The notes: generated by a model not told the origin, from the letters alone. A stretch of 44,634 nt of DNA from an uncultured Scytonema sp. (GCA_937873135.1 CALMVQ010000358.1:1-44634); one strand, 5' to 3'; counted from the stretch's first letter, positions 17,132 to 25,986 are shown. Numbers and translations: made by a program.

Positions 17132-17500
17132 ATGATTAACGAGGATGCTAAGTCAAGCCAAAACTCAATAATGGTAACAGTCGTTGTCATCATTAATACG
17201 CTCATCTCGCTGATGCTTTTCTACATAACTTGGCGAGTATGGAAACTGAAGCAACGGCTGGTGAGGATAGCTGATAGATTAGTCATAGCTGAGCGTAAAA
17301 CTCATGCGATACTAGATCGCAAACCTGAAGCTATTTATAAAGGTCAGCGAAATATTCAAAACTTACGACAGAGATCTCTGTTGCTCCAGCTGCAAATTCA
17401 ACAAGCACGACAGATTTTCAACCTACTTTTGGTAGGGGCACAAGTCTGGCGCAATCATTTTTGGAGGCTACAGTCAAAGTCTTGGAAAAAGAGGGAGTAG
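17132..17500 (+). CDS. Small membrane-anchored coiled-coil protein
   Basis: The protein has 122 residues from the ATG at 17132; an earlier ATG at 17096 would add 12 residues unlike the family. One membrane span (VTVVVIINTLISLMLFYITW) is followed by WKLKQRLVRIADRLVIAERK and a glutamine/arginine-rich coiled coil (QNLRQRSLLLQLQIQQARQ). It belongs to a conserved cyanobacterial group found beside YtxH- and DUF948-type genes, as here. The three proteins share a short membrane anchor plus an extended soluble helix. The function is unknown. Confidence 0.75.
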   Translation: MINEDAKSSQNSIMVTVVVIINTLISLMLFYITWRVWKLKQRLVRIADRLVIAERKTHAILDRKPEAIYKGQRNIQNLRQRSLLLQLQIQQARQIFNLLLVGAQVWRNHFWRLQSKSWKKRE

Positions 17501-17553
17501 GAATTGTTAATAGTTAGTGAAATCCGGGGGATGAGCGTGTAAAGTCCGGCAAC

Positions 17554-17683
17554 TATAGCGATTCTCAGTTGTGTCTCATAGATTATCGCCCTCACCAGGT
17601 GCCCCTCTCCCAAGTTTGGGAGAGGGGTGCATGCTAAGAGCGGTGAGGTGATTATGTATGTGACTTAAATGAGAAGCGCTATA
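17554..17683. mobile_element. Nested palindromic element of about 130 bp
   Basis: TATAGCGATTCTCA at the left end is matched with one mismatch by TGAGAAGCGCTATA at the right end. Inside, CCCTCACC pairs with GGTGAGGT, and the core is GCCCCTCTCCCAA-gt-TTGGGAGAGGGGT. It carries no frame and resembles cyanobacterial MITE-type interspersed repeats. It occupies the middle of the 17501-17937 gap; the rest of that gap shows only a short GAATGAGC duplication near 17795. Confidence 0.6.
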
Positions 17684-17937
17684 TACATGAGGGCAGTGCG
17701 TTGTTCTGGTTCCCCCTTTTGTAGCAACTGCCCATCAATTTCCAAGAAGGATTGGACTGAAAAGCCGATGAATTAAGTTTTTCTCATAGCGCGAATGAGC
17801 GAATGAGCGAATCTCCAAGGCAACGGTACTAGTGTCTTGAGATCCTCAGATAGGTGGATCAAATCGTTTTAATCTTGTCAGACGTGAAAACCGGCATAAA
17901 TGCATAAAATGGGTGTAAGGAGAAGAGAAATAACAAA

Positions 17938-18315
17938 ATGTCTAACAACCGTTCTGGAGTATTTTTTGGCGGTATGATGCTAGGAGCTACTATTGGTGCC
18001 ATAACTGGGTTGCTTGTAGCTCCGCGTACAGGGCGTGAAACACGTCAGCTATTGAAAAAATCTGCTGATGCCTTGCCGGATTTGGCAGAAGATTTATCTA
18101 CGAGTGTCCAGATTCAAGCAGATCGTCTCTCTGCAAATGCGTTGCGGAACTGGGATGAAACCTTGGATCGCCTGCGAGATGCGATCGCTGCGGGAATAGA
18201 TGCCAGTCAGCGGGAAAGTCGAGTATTGAAGAGGCAAAACTCAGAAGATGTGCAAAGTGCAGCTTCTCGCAAAGTAGAAAACTTAGATCCCATAACACAG
18301 CATTTAGATAGCTAA
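17938..18315 (+). CDS. YtxH domain protein
   Basis: This 125-residue protein starts behind AAGGAG. The N-terminal glycine-rich hydrophobic segment (FFGGMMLGATIGAITGLLVAP) and the following RTGRETRQLLKKSADALPD are typical of the YtxH/gas vesicle GvpP-like family, which are general-stress-related small membrane proteins of unknown mechanism. The remaining residues form a long amphipathic helix (DLSTSVQIQADRLSANALRN). It is followed after 14 bases by the DUF948 gene, so the two are very likely co-transcribed. Confidence 0.9.
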   Translation: MSNNRSGVFFGGMMLGATIGAITGLLVAPRTGRETRQLLKKSADALPDLAEDLSTSVQIQADRLSANALRNWDETLDRLRDAIAAGIDASQRESRVLKRQNSEDVQSAASRKVENLDPITQHLDS

Positions 18316-18329
18316 TAAACAATATAACC

Positions 18330-18923
18330 GTGATCGATCCCCTTTTCTGGCTGGGAATGTCCATTCTTTTAGTCGCCGTCAGTCTGAGTACACTTTTGGT
18401 GGTGGCTATACCAACATTGCGGGAGTTAGCACGCGCAGCTCGCAGTGCAGAAAAGTTATTTGATATTTTGTTACGGGAATTACCACCAACTCTAGATGCC
18501 ATCCGCATGACAAGTCTAGAAATCACTGACTTAACTGATGATGTGAGTGAAGGAGTTAGAAGTGCTAGTGAAGTTGTAAAACAAGTCGATCAAAGCTTAG
18601 ATAATGCCAGGAAACAAGTACAAAATGTTCAAGTAGGCACACGCAGCGTCTTTGTCGGCGTGAAAACCGCTTGGAAAACATTCACGCGCCAAAAATCTCC
18701 CAAGCGAACAGGCGATCATCTCCCACCAACCAAACAAGAAGCTCTGATTTTGCGAAGACGTGAAGCTTTACGGCAGGAAAATCGCCGGACAAAAGGAGAA
18801 ACCCCACGCCCTAATGACGCTTACAATGATCATGCTAGTTGGGATTTTGATGATGAAGATTTACCCTCTAAACCTACAGTTACTGACGATTGGTCTGACG
18901 AAGAGCTAGGGGGAAGGGAGTAG
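18330..18923 (+). CDS. DUF948 family protein
   Basis: The 197-residue protein starts at GTG (MIDPLFWLGMSILLVAVSL). One N-terminal membrane span leads into a DUF948-like amphipathic helical region (IPTLRELARAARSAEKLFDI, VVKQVDQSLDNARKQVQNVQ) that resembles the helical bundle of chemotaxis or apolipophorin-type proteins. The C-terminal 60 residues are charged and likely disordered (PPTKQEALILRRREALRQEN, ending in an acidic DDEDLPSKP stretch). It is the third of three anchored helical proteins in a row and probably in an operon with YtxH. Cellular role unknown. Confidence 0.88.
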   Translation: MIDPLFWLGMSILLVAVSLSTLLVVAIPTLRELARAARSAEKLFDILLRELPPTLDAIRMTSLEITDLTDDVSEGVRSASEVVKQVDQSLDNARKQVQNVQVGTRSVFVGVKTAWKTFTRQKSPKRTGDHLPPTKQEALILRRREALRQENRRTKGETPRPNDAYNDHASWDFDDEDLPSKPTVTDDWSDEELGGRE

Positions 18924-19508
18924 GGAGCAAGGGGGCAGAACATCTCGCTTTAACATAAGTTGCTAATGGCGTAGATGCTAAGCGGCAAGGCTGTGGCATC
19001 GCCGCTAGTTAAAAGCTTATATCTTGCAGCAACCTGTTACTCCCGTTATTGAGTGTAAGATTACCTATCTTCTTGCTTCTCTCCTTGGCGTTCTTCTGGT
19101 GCCAGACGCCTTAGCGTACCCCCCAGTGTCACAATCGGTTTTTTCGTATTTTCATTCACGATAAAGGCTGCAATTTATACCAAATTGAATCAATTCCCCA
19201 TGGCGATGCCTGCGGCAAGCCGCTAAGAGCGTCTACGCCAATCCCAAATCTTCAAACGTCCAAAATTCGTTGTGTGACAATGCGCGGGTGCGGAATGTGG
19301 GATATATCGGTATTCATAAGCGCGGTTCGGGAGTATACCAATAGTCCTATTATTAGCCTGCGTAGGCAGGTTGCATTTGCATGTGGTAATGGGTAACGGG
19401 AGTAGCAAGAAAGAACATTTACCAATCCCTTTTTTCCCAATTACTCATTACCGACTACCAAGCAGCACATACGTGCTTTGGTAGCAATGTATGTTAATAT
19501 ATTACATA
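18924..19508. other. Gene-free gap with interspersed repeats
   Basis: Two related stretches occur in opposite orientation: GGCGTAGATGCTAAGCGGC at about 18968 and, inverted, GCCGCTAAGAGCGTCTACGCC near 19219. Such sequences are common intergenic repeats in this group. A hairpin at 19455-19484 (CTACCAA...AGCAC-atac-GTGCT-TTGGTAG) lies 25 bases behind the E2 stop and may end that transcript. Open frames of about 60 codons at 19223-19440 are not credible. Confidence 0.5.
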
Positions 19509-20807
19509 TTACATTGTTAAAGATTGAGGATTAGTCTCTATCAACTTCGCCAAATCTTGTAAGAACGCTGCAGCATGGGCACCGTAAATAATTCGGTGAT
19601 CACAGGTAATGTTTACCTGCATTTGTTGCTGTACACCGAACATACCGTCGGCTGTCGCTGCTAATTGTGGACGGGATGCGCCGATCGCTAAAATTGCACC
19701 TTGTCCGGGCGGCAAAATCGCATCAAATCTGTCTACACCAAACATTCCCAAATTGGATAGTGTAAAGGTGCCGCTATTGTACTCATCTGCTTGTAACTGT
19801 TTGGCTCTAGCCCTCTCTACTAAGGACTTCCAATTGCGCGATAAAGAATAGAGATCTACCGTGTCGGCATTTTGTAACACTGGTGTAATTAAGCCACCAT
19901 CATCCATCGCCACTGCCACAGCAACATTAATACTAGAATGATAAACAATTCCCTGGTCTGAGTAGCTGGCATTCAGTAGAGGATGTTTTTGTAAAGTCAC
20001 AGCTACAGCTTTTGCTAAGAGCGCTGTCATCGTTACGCCTTTAGACTTAATCTGCTTATAAAGCTTGTCTAACCCATCTGTGGTAATCGTGTAGCCTACA
20101 CGATAAACAGGTACAGATAAGCTGACAACCATATTCCGTACTACAGCGTTTTGCAGGGTAGTAAAAGGTACAATTTGTCCAGAAACAGGGGCGACAACTG
20201 GTGTAGGTGTAGGTGTAGATGGGGCGGGAGTCTGTACGGGGGAAGCTTTTGCTTGTGTAACAGGGGCGACAACTGGTTGCTTACCAGCAGCAGCTTCTAT
20301 ATCCTCAGCAACAATGCGTCCGTAGGGTCCGCTGCCAGATACTGTATTCAAATTTACTTTCAATTCCTTCGCCAATTTACGTGCGCGAGGTGAAGCGACA
20401 ATTCTGCCATTCTGATGAGTTGGGGTAGCATTTTGAGACTCGGCGGCAGGTGCTGCTTGTACGGCTGTATCTGCTATCTGTCCAGGTGTGGATGTAATCG
20501 CTTCAGATGGCAAAGCTGTATCACTTTTTGCATTGGCTTGGGCAAGTACAGTTTCGATTTCAGCTTCTGTTTCTGCCAACAAGGCGATCGCTGACCCAAC
20601 AGGAGCAGTTTCACCAGCTTGTACTATGATGTGAGCAAGATATCCTTCATAGAAGGATTCGACATCCATATCTGCCTTATCTGACTCAACAACCACCACT
20701 GTTTCGCCTTTTTCCACTTTGTTTCCGGGAGATTTTACCCAGGAGACGATTTTACCTTCAGTCATGGTGGAACTGAGCGCTGGCATAAATACTTCGTAAG
20801 TGCTCAT
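19509..20807 (-). CDS. pdhC: Pyruvate dehydrogenase E2 (dihydrolipoamide acetyltransferase)
   Basis: The 432-residue protein transfers the acetyl group from lipoamide to CoA in the pyruvate dehydrogenase complex. Domains in order: one lipoyl domain (1-75) with the lipoylated Lys44 in ESDKADMDVES; an Ala/Pro-rich linker; a peripheral subunit-binding domain at about 135-172 (VASPRARKLAKELKVN, GRIVAEDIEAA); a second Pro/Ala/Thr linker (about 180-205); and the catalytic core ending in CDHRIIYGAHAAAFLQDL with catalytic His near 404. The N terminus is typical of PDH rather than oxoglutarate E2. E1 and E3 genes are elsewhere, which is usual for cyanobacteria. Confidence 0.95.
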   Translation of the reverse strand: MSTYEVFMPALSSTMTEGKIVSWVKSPGNKVEKGETVVVVESDKADMDVESFYEGYLAHIIVQAGETAPVGSAIALLAETEAEIETVLAQANAKSDTALPSEAITSTPGQIADTAVQAAPAAESQNATPTHQNGRIVASPRARKLAKELKVNLNTVSGSGPYGRIVAEDIEAAAGKQPVVAPVTQAKASPVQTPAPSTPTPTPVVAPVSGQIVPFTTLQNAVVRNMVVSLSVPVYRVGYTITTDGLDKLYKQIKSKGVTMTALLAKAVAVTLQKHPLLNASYSDQGIVYHSSINVAVAVAMDDGGLITPVLQNADTVDLYSLSRNWKSLVERARAKQLQADEYNSGTFTLSNLGMFGVDRFDAILPPGQGAILAIGASRPQLAATADGMFGVQQQMQVNITCDHRIIYGAHAAAFLQDLAKLIETNPQSLTM

Positions 20808-20870
20808 AAGGGTGGTTTCTGAATCAATAATTGATAAACTTTTAACGATTGAATTGTATCTCTTTCTGTA

Positions 20871-20902
20871 GTGCTGAGTCCTGAGTCCTGAGTCCTGAGT
20901 AG
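20871..20902. repeat. Heptamer STRR (GAGTCCT)
   Basis: Four copies of GAGTCCT lie about 60 bases upstream of the E2 start codon, in its likely promoter or leader region. Confidence 0.8.
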
Positions 20903-21034
20903 AAATTTAGCATAATAAATCCTGTGAATTGAATGTAGAAAACAACATACTTAACACTCAGGACTGTGAAAGTTGGCTTCTGACTGTTTTCCTTAGTCTG
21001 GAGTACATAATGCTTCAATCTACAAAGTATAAAT

Positions 21035-21072
21035 ACTCAGCACTCAGCACTCAGCACTCAGCACTCAGCACT
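21035..21072. repeat. Heptamer STRR (ACTCAGC)
   Basis: Five copies of ACTCAGC occur in the 20808-21239 gap between the divergent E2 gene and the next gene. The rest of this gap shows no other structure. An open frame at 20929-21162 is a product of the repeat. Confidence 0.85.
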
Positions 21073-21239
21073 ATTTCAGTGAGGAACTATATTACGATAA
21101 CTGGGTCTATTGATTTGTATTTCTTATCACGACTTTCCTTTTCAGATAATTCTTTTCATTAGTCGCAAGAGCGCAGGTGACACATCAATCTAAAATTCAA
21201 GATTGGTCGTTTACTTACTGAAAATTACTTTGAAATTTT

Positions 21240-21788
21240 ATGTCGGCAAAGTTCAAGTTTTTTTTGATTGTGACTTCTAGTATCTTTGCCACCGTTACTA
21301 CGGTCGTTTATATCTTACACCGCAAGCCAACGACAGAGCTTCAAAGTGTAAGTAGTGAGCAATCGCAGCAATTGTCTGCGACAGTTCAGGCAAATAAGAA
21401 CGCGGAAAACACGGATCGAGCTAATTATAAACCAATACCATTACAAAGTATTAACTCTCCTCTCCAAGGTAGCGATCCTGCTGACCTCGCAATCAATGCC
21501 TTTGACGAGACAGAATTCAAAAGAGTAATCCGAAAAGTAGAGGTAGCGTATCCTCAACCAAATCAAGCGTTCGTGACGATTACGCAAACAAAGCAGGTGA
21601 AAAATTCAGGATCAGCAATTAAATATCGAGTTGAGTTGGCAACTTTTGGGCGATCGCTTTTTGTTCAACCACCTCGCGTTTGGCAAATTGTTTGGGCAGG
21701 TTTCCAAGTGCAATGCTTACCTGGAAGTAATTACCGCAGAAGTGTTCCTACCAAACTGTTTACCAGATGTATGAGGAGAGAAGAGTAG
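21240..21788 (+). CDS. Anchored or secreted protein, unknown
   Basis: The 182-residue protein starts at ATG 21240. Residues 5-26 (hydrophobic, FKFFLIVTSSIFATVTTVVYIL) form a membrane anchor or signal. A Ser/Gln/Asn-rich linker follows, then a folded part from about residue 80 (DPADLAINAFDETEFKRVIR, AFVTITQTKQVKNSGSAIKY, WQIVWAGFQVQC). Two cysteines in the last 40 residues could form a disulfide outside the cytoplasm. No family is recognised; it looks like a cyanobacterial lineage protein. It converges with the ylqD-like gene, with AGGAGAC-type heptamers between. Confidence 0.65.
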   Translation: MSAKFKFFLIVTSSIFATVTTVVYILHRKPTTELQSVSSEQSQQLSATVQANKNAENTDRANYKPIPLQSINSPLQGSDPADLAINAFDETEFKRVIRKVEVAYPQPNQAFVTITQTKQVKNSGSAIKYRVELATFGRSLFVQPPRVWQIVWAGFQVQCLPGSNYRRSVPTKLFTRCMRREE

Positions 21789-21822
21789 TAAATTGAGGAG
21801 TTCTTGGAGTGGAGCCGAATCA

Positions 21823-21845
21823 TGACTCCTGTCTCCTGTCTCCTA
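21823..21845. repeat. Heptamer repeat (CTGTCTC) between convergent genes
   Basis: Three copies of CTCCTGT-type heptamer separate the stop codons of two convergent genes. Confidence 0.65.
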
Positions 21846-21849
21846 ACTT

Positions 21850-22320
21850 TTAAATATCGCCGCGAATTTCTTCTACAATGCCATCGCGAAGCACGATTTC
21901 TACCTGCATTTTGCTAATTAGGTTATCACCCGGTTCTGCGCGGAAAAACCCTTCCATTTGAAATTGGTTGACTTCCTGATCCAACTCAAGAAACTGCACT
22001 TGTTGCAGATTTTGCAGACTTTGATTTTTCTGTTCAAGCAATTCGCTTTTCTTTTGATTGATCTGGACTTGGATATTGTCAATCTGTTGTAGGGTTTGGG
22101 GACCTGGAGGTTGTAGGCTCTGCTTTTGAATTTCTGAGATCGCCCGCTGTCCTTGGGCATCTAGTTGTTGCAGCTGCTGATCAGTTTGATTGATCTGAGT
22201 TTGTAATTGCTGCTGCACTTCATCTTTCCAAAGAGGAGTGACGATGGCTTTGACATTAACAATTCGTTTCAAAAGCAATTGCGGTTTGGAGACATCCATA
22301 TCTATTTGTTCCACGTTCAC
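21850..22320 (-). CDS. YlqD family protein
   Basis: This 156-residue protein has the YlqD layout: a short N-terminal strand part (PQLLLKRIVNVKAIVTPLWK), a long glutamine-rich coiled coil (about 38-110), and a C-terminal beta part (EGFFRAEPGDNLISKMQVEI, then VLRDGIVEEIRG). The start is GTG. The gene begins 23 bases behind the stop of the acyl-CoA synthetase gene on the same strand, so the two probably share a transcript. The function of YlqD is unknown. Confidence 0.9.
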   Translation of the reverse strand: MNVEQIDMDVSKPQLLLKRIVNVKAIVTPLWKDEVQQQLQTQINQTDQQLQQLDAQGQRAISEIQKQSLQPPGPQTLQQIDNIQVQINQKKSELLEQKNQSLQNLQQVQFLELDQEVNQFQMEGFFRAEPGDNLISKMQVEIVLRDGIVEEIRGDI

Positions 22321-22343
22321 TCTATAGTTTGTAGGTAAGAAGT

Positions 22344-24326
22344 TTAAGAAAACATCCCGTTAATAATATCGCGATAGCGTTCCGTCACGACGTGTCGCTT
22401 AATTTTCAACGTTTGAGTCATCATGCCATTTTCAATCGAAAATGTCTCCAAAATTAGTTTAAACGGACCAATGCGGTCATCCGAGCGATAACCGGGACGG
22501 TTTTGTACTTCCCGATTCAATTCCTGCCGAAATTTATCTTGGATCGCTTTACTTTCCACGTCTACTGTAGAAACATGATTCGTCGCATCGTTAGTTGAGT
22601 GTTTCTCTGATAGAGGCGGCAAATTTTGAGTTTCTGCCCATTTTTGTAGGGCTTCTAAATTCGGGACAATTAAAGCACCAAGACTGCGTTGGTCTTGTCC
22701 GACAAGCATAATTTGATCTATGTAGGGCGATCGCAAACACGCATCTTCAATCGGTAGTGGTTCGATGTTTTCTCCATTAGTTAATACAATTGTATCCTTA
22801 GCTCGTCCGGTCAATACCAAGTCATTTTGTTGCGTCACCCAACCCAGATCGCCGCTATTAAACCAACCTTCAGCGTCAATTGCTTTTGCCGTCTCTTCCG
22901 GATTGTGGTAATAGCCTTGCATAACTTGTGGTCCCTTGAGGAGAACCAAACCTCGCGTCTCAGGTGACAGGGGTTGGCGAGTTTCGGGGTCTACTATTTT
23001 TACGAATGTTGCCGGAATCGGTCGCCCGGAAGAACCTCGCAAATTGTGCCAATCACGACGCGCATGGGTGACAGGAGAAGTTTCGGTCAAACCATAGCCT
23101 TGCAAAATCTCTACACCAATTATCTCAAAAAAGTCATCTACATGTTTGGGTAGCGCACCTCCACCGCTAAACATTTGCGTGATTCTTCCCCCCGTTGCTT
23201 CCCTAACTTTGTCATAAACCAGTCGTCCTCCCAAGGCGTGGAGGGGAAACAAAGTAGATGCTTGTATACCTGCCGCGAGTCTCTCTACCCTGGAAGGATG
23301 AAGATTTTCTAAACTCAATCCTTGGGCAATTCGCCGCGCTTTGATATATTTTTCACTAATACCCAGAAAGTAATTAATCAGACGTTGCTGAGAAGCCGAT
23401 TGTTCGCGGAACTGCTTTTGCACCCCTTCATAAATTGAATCTAATAGACGCGGTACACATATCATGTATTGAGGTTTAAATTCTTTTAAATCGCGTTTGA
23501 GAGAACGCAAGTTGGTGTATACTTGTGTACATCCTTGAAAAAGTAAGAAAAACTCACAAGTACGTCCCATGCTGTGCCAGGTAGGTAAAATTGTCAAGGC
23601 AATGTCTCCGACTTGTGGTTGCACAACTGTACGGCAAGCAACGATTTGATGGATTATATTACCATGACTCAGCATCACGCCTTTGGGTTTGCCGGAAGTT
23701 CCACTCGTATAAATGAGGGTTGCTAGAGTCTCAGGGGTTTGCAAGACTGGTTGTAAGGTATGCTTTGCCCCAATTTCCATTAACTGGGTGAAGTTCAGGC
23801 TCTTCAACGTTTCGTCTGTCGGTGCTGCTTCATCTGAAAGCAAGATGAGGAGTTGAATTGGCGATTCTTTTAGACGCGGCTGAAGCTTATTAAGCGTCTT
23901 TAAATCTTCGACTATCAGTGCTGTGCTACCACTGTTTGTCAAGATAAAGAGGAGTTCTTCTGTATCTGCTTGGGAACTCCGCAAGACATCAACTCCCCCA
24001 GCCATCATTATGCCTTGGTCGGCGATAAACCAGCGAGAAGAATTGTCAGCAATTAAAGAGACGCGATCTCCTGCTTTTACCCCCAAAGCCTGCAACCCTA
24101 CAGCAAATTGCTGAACTTTCTCAGAGAGTTGGGTGTAAGTTAGAACAACTGCTGGTTTCACATGAGGATCTTGGATGGCGATGGCATCACCAAATCGCTT
24201 TGCTACCAAAGACCAAATTTCTGGCAGCGACTGAATATGAGAATAATCTACCGAATCCCTTATTTTGAGGCGCTCTATCTCAGTTATGTTTGCTAATAAA
24301 GGATTTTCTTCTGGTGTTTTCACCAT
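22344..24326 (-). CDS. Long-chain fatty acid-CoA/ACP synthetase (AMP-forming)
   Basis: The protein has 660 residues from the ATG at 24326 (MVKTPEENPLLAN); a GTG at 24407 behind AAGGA would add 27 residues and cannot be excluded. It activates free fatty acids with ATP. Visible are the P-loop-like LIYTSGTSGKPKGVMLSHGN, the ATP motif GYGLTETSPVTHAR, GWFNSGDLGWV with the conserved Asp, LTGRAKDTIVLTNGENIEP, and a C-terminal catalytic Lys in MTQTLKIKRHVV. In cyanobacteria the close relatives act as acyl-ACP synthetases (Aas) that recycle membrane fatty acids, which is the likely role here. Operon partner: ylqD. Confidence 0.92.
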   Translation of the reverse strand: MVKTPEENPLLANITEIERLKIRDSVDYSHIQSLPEIWSLVAKRFGDAIAIQDPHVKPAVVLTYTQLSEKVQQFAVGLQALGVKAGDRVSLIADNSSRWFIADQGIMMAGGVDVLRSSQADTEELLFILTNSGSTALIVEDLKTLNKLQPRLKESPIQLLILLSDEAAPTDETLKSLNFTQLMEIGAKHTLQPVLQTPETLATLIYTSGTSGKPKGVMLSHGNIIHQIVACRTVVQPQVGDIALTILPTWHSMGRTCEFFLLFQGCTQVYTNLRSLKRDLKEFKPQYMICVPRLLDSIYEGVQKQFREQSASQQRLINYFLGISEKYIKARRIAQGLSLENLHPSRVERLAAGIQASTLFPLHALGGRLVYDKVREATGGRITQMFSGGGALPKHVDDFFEIIGVEILQGYGLTETSPVTHARRDWHNLRGSSGRPIPATFVKIVDPETRQPLSPETRGLVLLKGPQVMQGYYHNPEETAKAIDAEGWFNSGDLGWVTQQNDLVLTGRAKDTIVLTNGENIEPLPIEDACLRSPYIDQIMLVGQDQRSLGALIVPNLEALQKWAETQNLPPLSEKHSTNDATNHVSTVDVESKAIQDKFRQELNREVQNRPGYRSDDRIGPFKLILETFSIENGMMTQTLKIKRHVVTERYRDIINGMFS

Positions 24327-24583
24327 AACATATCGCCTAAATAGTAAATGACTTGTTTTTCCAGCATATTCTGCTTTCAAACCAAAATAACCGACATGAA
24401 TGGACACAATTCCTTCTGTCTGTGGTGAAGAAGGAAAACTTTCTAGATCTATTTACAAAAATTTATGATATGCTTTACTTATATAGCACTACTCAATGCT
24501 TTTGTTGCTAATGGCTAATCGAAGAACGCTCATTATCTTCTCATTAGCTTAAGTAGCCCTTATGAGTAAGTGTACGGACCTAT

Positions 24584-25000
24584 TTGCGTAAATTCTTAGA
24601 AGTAGAAACAAAGAAAGTAGTGTGTACGTATGTATTAGGTAGGGAGAAACTGTCAAAACATGGAATAGTACCCGATTCCATCTACGACATATCACCCCAC
24701 CGTCTACCACCTACTTTTTGCTCAGCACTTTTTTGTAAAAGAAGGACATTATCTGTGAGTTTGATGACTGCTCTATTCCTGGTACCGCTCTTGACTGTCG
24801 CCTGCCTTGTATTACCCAGGCTTCTTTCTATAATTCTGACTCTTAAAACTCAACTCACTGAACAATTAGAACACAGTTCAGTGTTACAAGAAGTTAAATC
24901 AGAAATTACTAGTTTTCCTTATTGTATGTCTTACAACTTAACAGGAAGTCAGTTCTGCAAATTTAGTCCCAGTTTCTGTGCAAAGTGTTCTCCCAGCTGA
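24584..25000 (+). CDS. Doubtful ORF with a hydrophobic segment
   Basis: The frame is open for 138 codons. A more plausible part starts at the ATG at 24764 (MTALFLVPLLTVACLVLPRL), giving about 78 residues with one hydrophobic segment and a cysteine-rich tail. No ribosome binding site is clear and no family is recognised. It may be noncoding. Confidence 0.2.
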   Translation: MRKFLEVETKKVVCTYVLGREKLSKHGIVPDSIYDISPHRLPPTFCSALFCKRRTLSVSLMTALFLVPLLTVACLVLPRLLSIILTLKTQLTEQLEHSSVLQEVKSEITSFPYCMSYNLTGSQFCKFSPSFCAKCSPS

Positions 25001-25045
25001 GTAATTATATTGATATTTTTTACTCTTAGTATTAGCCCTTAATAC

Positions 25046-25081
25046 GTATGTAGAAACGTTCTACAGAATGCTTCTACATAC
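25046..25081. terminator. Hairpin between genes
   Basis: GTATGTAGAA and TTCTACATAC form a perfect ten-base stem around a 16-base loop. No T run follows on the plus strand. Confidence 0.4.
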
Positions 25082-25098
25082 ATGAATAATTCTTGACT

Positions 25099-25136
25099 GT
25101 TATGGGATAGCAGACGTGCAATCCCATAACATTTTT
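25099..25136 (+). terminator. Intrinsic terminator-like hairpin
   Basis: GTTATGGGAT and ATCCCATAAC form a ten-base stem with a 12-base loop, followed on the plus strand by a T-rich tail (ATTTTTAGTTTTTT). The tail overlaps the last codons of the convergent antitoxin gene, so it would shield that gene from plus-strand readthrough. Confidence 0.55.
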
Positions 25137-25440
25137 AGTTTTTTAGGGCGAGATCAATTCGATACCCGAGTGCATCCAGGAACTCAATCAGGGTATAAAT
25201 TTCTGCACCGCCGGTTTCTGAAAGTATTTCGTCTAGTTTTTCATAATACTGTTTGGCTGCTATCGAAACATTATTGGATAGTATCCGCGCTTCCATAACA
25301 TTTTTTAGCATTGCTCTGAGCAATTCAGGTTCACGTCCTTGATCTTCTAATTCCAACGCGACTGCTATGTAATTAGCAGCATGTTGAGAGTCTTTAAGAG
25401 AAGAAACCAAATAATTGTGGTAGCTGGTAGTTGTTGGCAT
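25135..25440 (-). CDS. HigA-like antitoxin / addiction module antidote protein
   Basis: This 101-residue protein has the architecture of the putative addiction-module antidote family (HigA-like, Xre-type helix-turn-helix): N-terminal YHNYLVSSLKDSQHAANYIA, a middle ELLRAMLKNVMEARILSN, and a C-terminal helical unit (YYEKLDEILSETGGAEIYTL, then IEFLDALGYRIDLAL) that corresponds to the usual KALSxxGNPxxxTLLKVLxALG block. The helix-turn-helix is degenerate. It starts behind GAGGAAG. Such genes normally follow a RelE/HigB-type toxin gene; on this strand the upstream position holds only a broken toxin remnant, so this is an orphan antitoxin. Possible roles are a solitary regulator or an anti-addiction factor. 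Confidence 0.75.
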   Translation of the reverse strand: MPTTTSYHNYLVSSLKDSQHAANYIAVALELEDQGREPELLRAMLKNVMEARILSNNVSIAAKQYYEKLDEILSETGGAEIYTLIEFLDALGYRIDLALKN

Positions 25441-25536
25441 TTTTACGTCTTCCTCAATATTACTTAGATCTCTCGTTTGTCTTCAAAGAGTAATTTTGTA
25501 CTCCACCACATAGGAGGATTATGATTGTTGACCTAT

Positions 25537-25651
25537 TTAACCGACATTAGATGCTATACCCAGACAATCATCGATTTTCAGTTCGCCGACTCTTCTCAAT
25601 TTTAACTTTAGCTTTTCTATCTTGCCAAGAATCAAGCCATTGTGCACTCAT
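25537..25651 (-). pseudogene. Remnant of a RelE/HigB-type toxin gene
   Basis: From ATG 25651 the minus strand reads MSAQWLDSWQDRKAKVKIEK and stops after 27 residues. This resembles the WLDSLKDRKAKARI block near the start of HigB/RelE-like toxins of the addiction-module family. A shifted frame then reads VGELKIDDCLG, like the VGEGVSELRIDYGPG block of the same toxins, with the intervening GNFGDCKP part missing. The remnant ends at 25537, about 95 bases before the antitoxin start, and is in the expected toxin-first order. The match is by eye. The rest of 25441-25986 shows nothing else apart from the AT-rich upstream region of acs. Confidence 0.55.
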
Positions 25652-25986
25652 GACTTGTCCCTTCTACTGTTAGAATTTGTTTTGCTTATGCCCCTATTAA
25701 GTATATTATAGTACAAGAGAGTTTCATGTACACAAAAAGTTAACTACTAACACTGCGGCAAAACAAAGTTTTTCCAGTCTAAAATAATATAAGTGCTTTG
25801 TGGATTCACTAAAGATATCCGCAAATTAATTATGCCCTACTCCCAAATACGAGCTTAGAGACGCGCTACTTTGTTACGTATCTACACAATTTTCACATTT
25901 GGGATTTTAACGAAAAGAAAAATACTTTATGGTAAATCTGCGTACACAATAGTTTTCAGCTAACTCCATTAATTACAACAAAAACC

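Noticed and set aside
20929-21162. 77-codon plus-strand open frame
   Set aside because: It runs through the ACTCAGC heptamer array, which encodes a repeated Ser-Ala-Leu-Ser-Thr pattern; there is no ribosome binding site or family resemblance.
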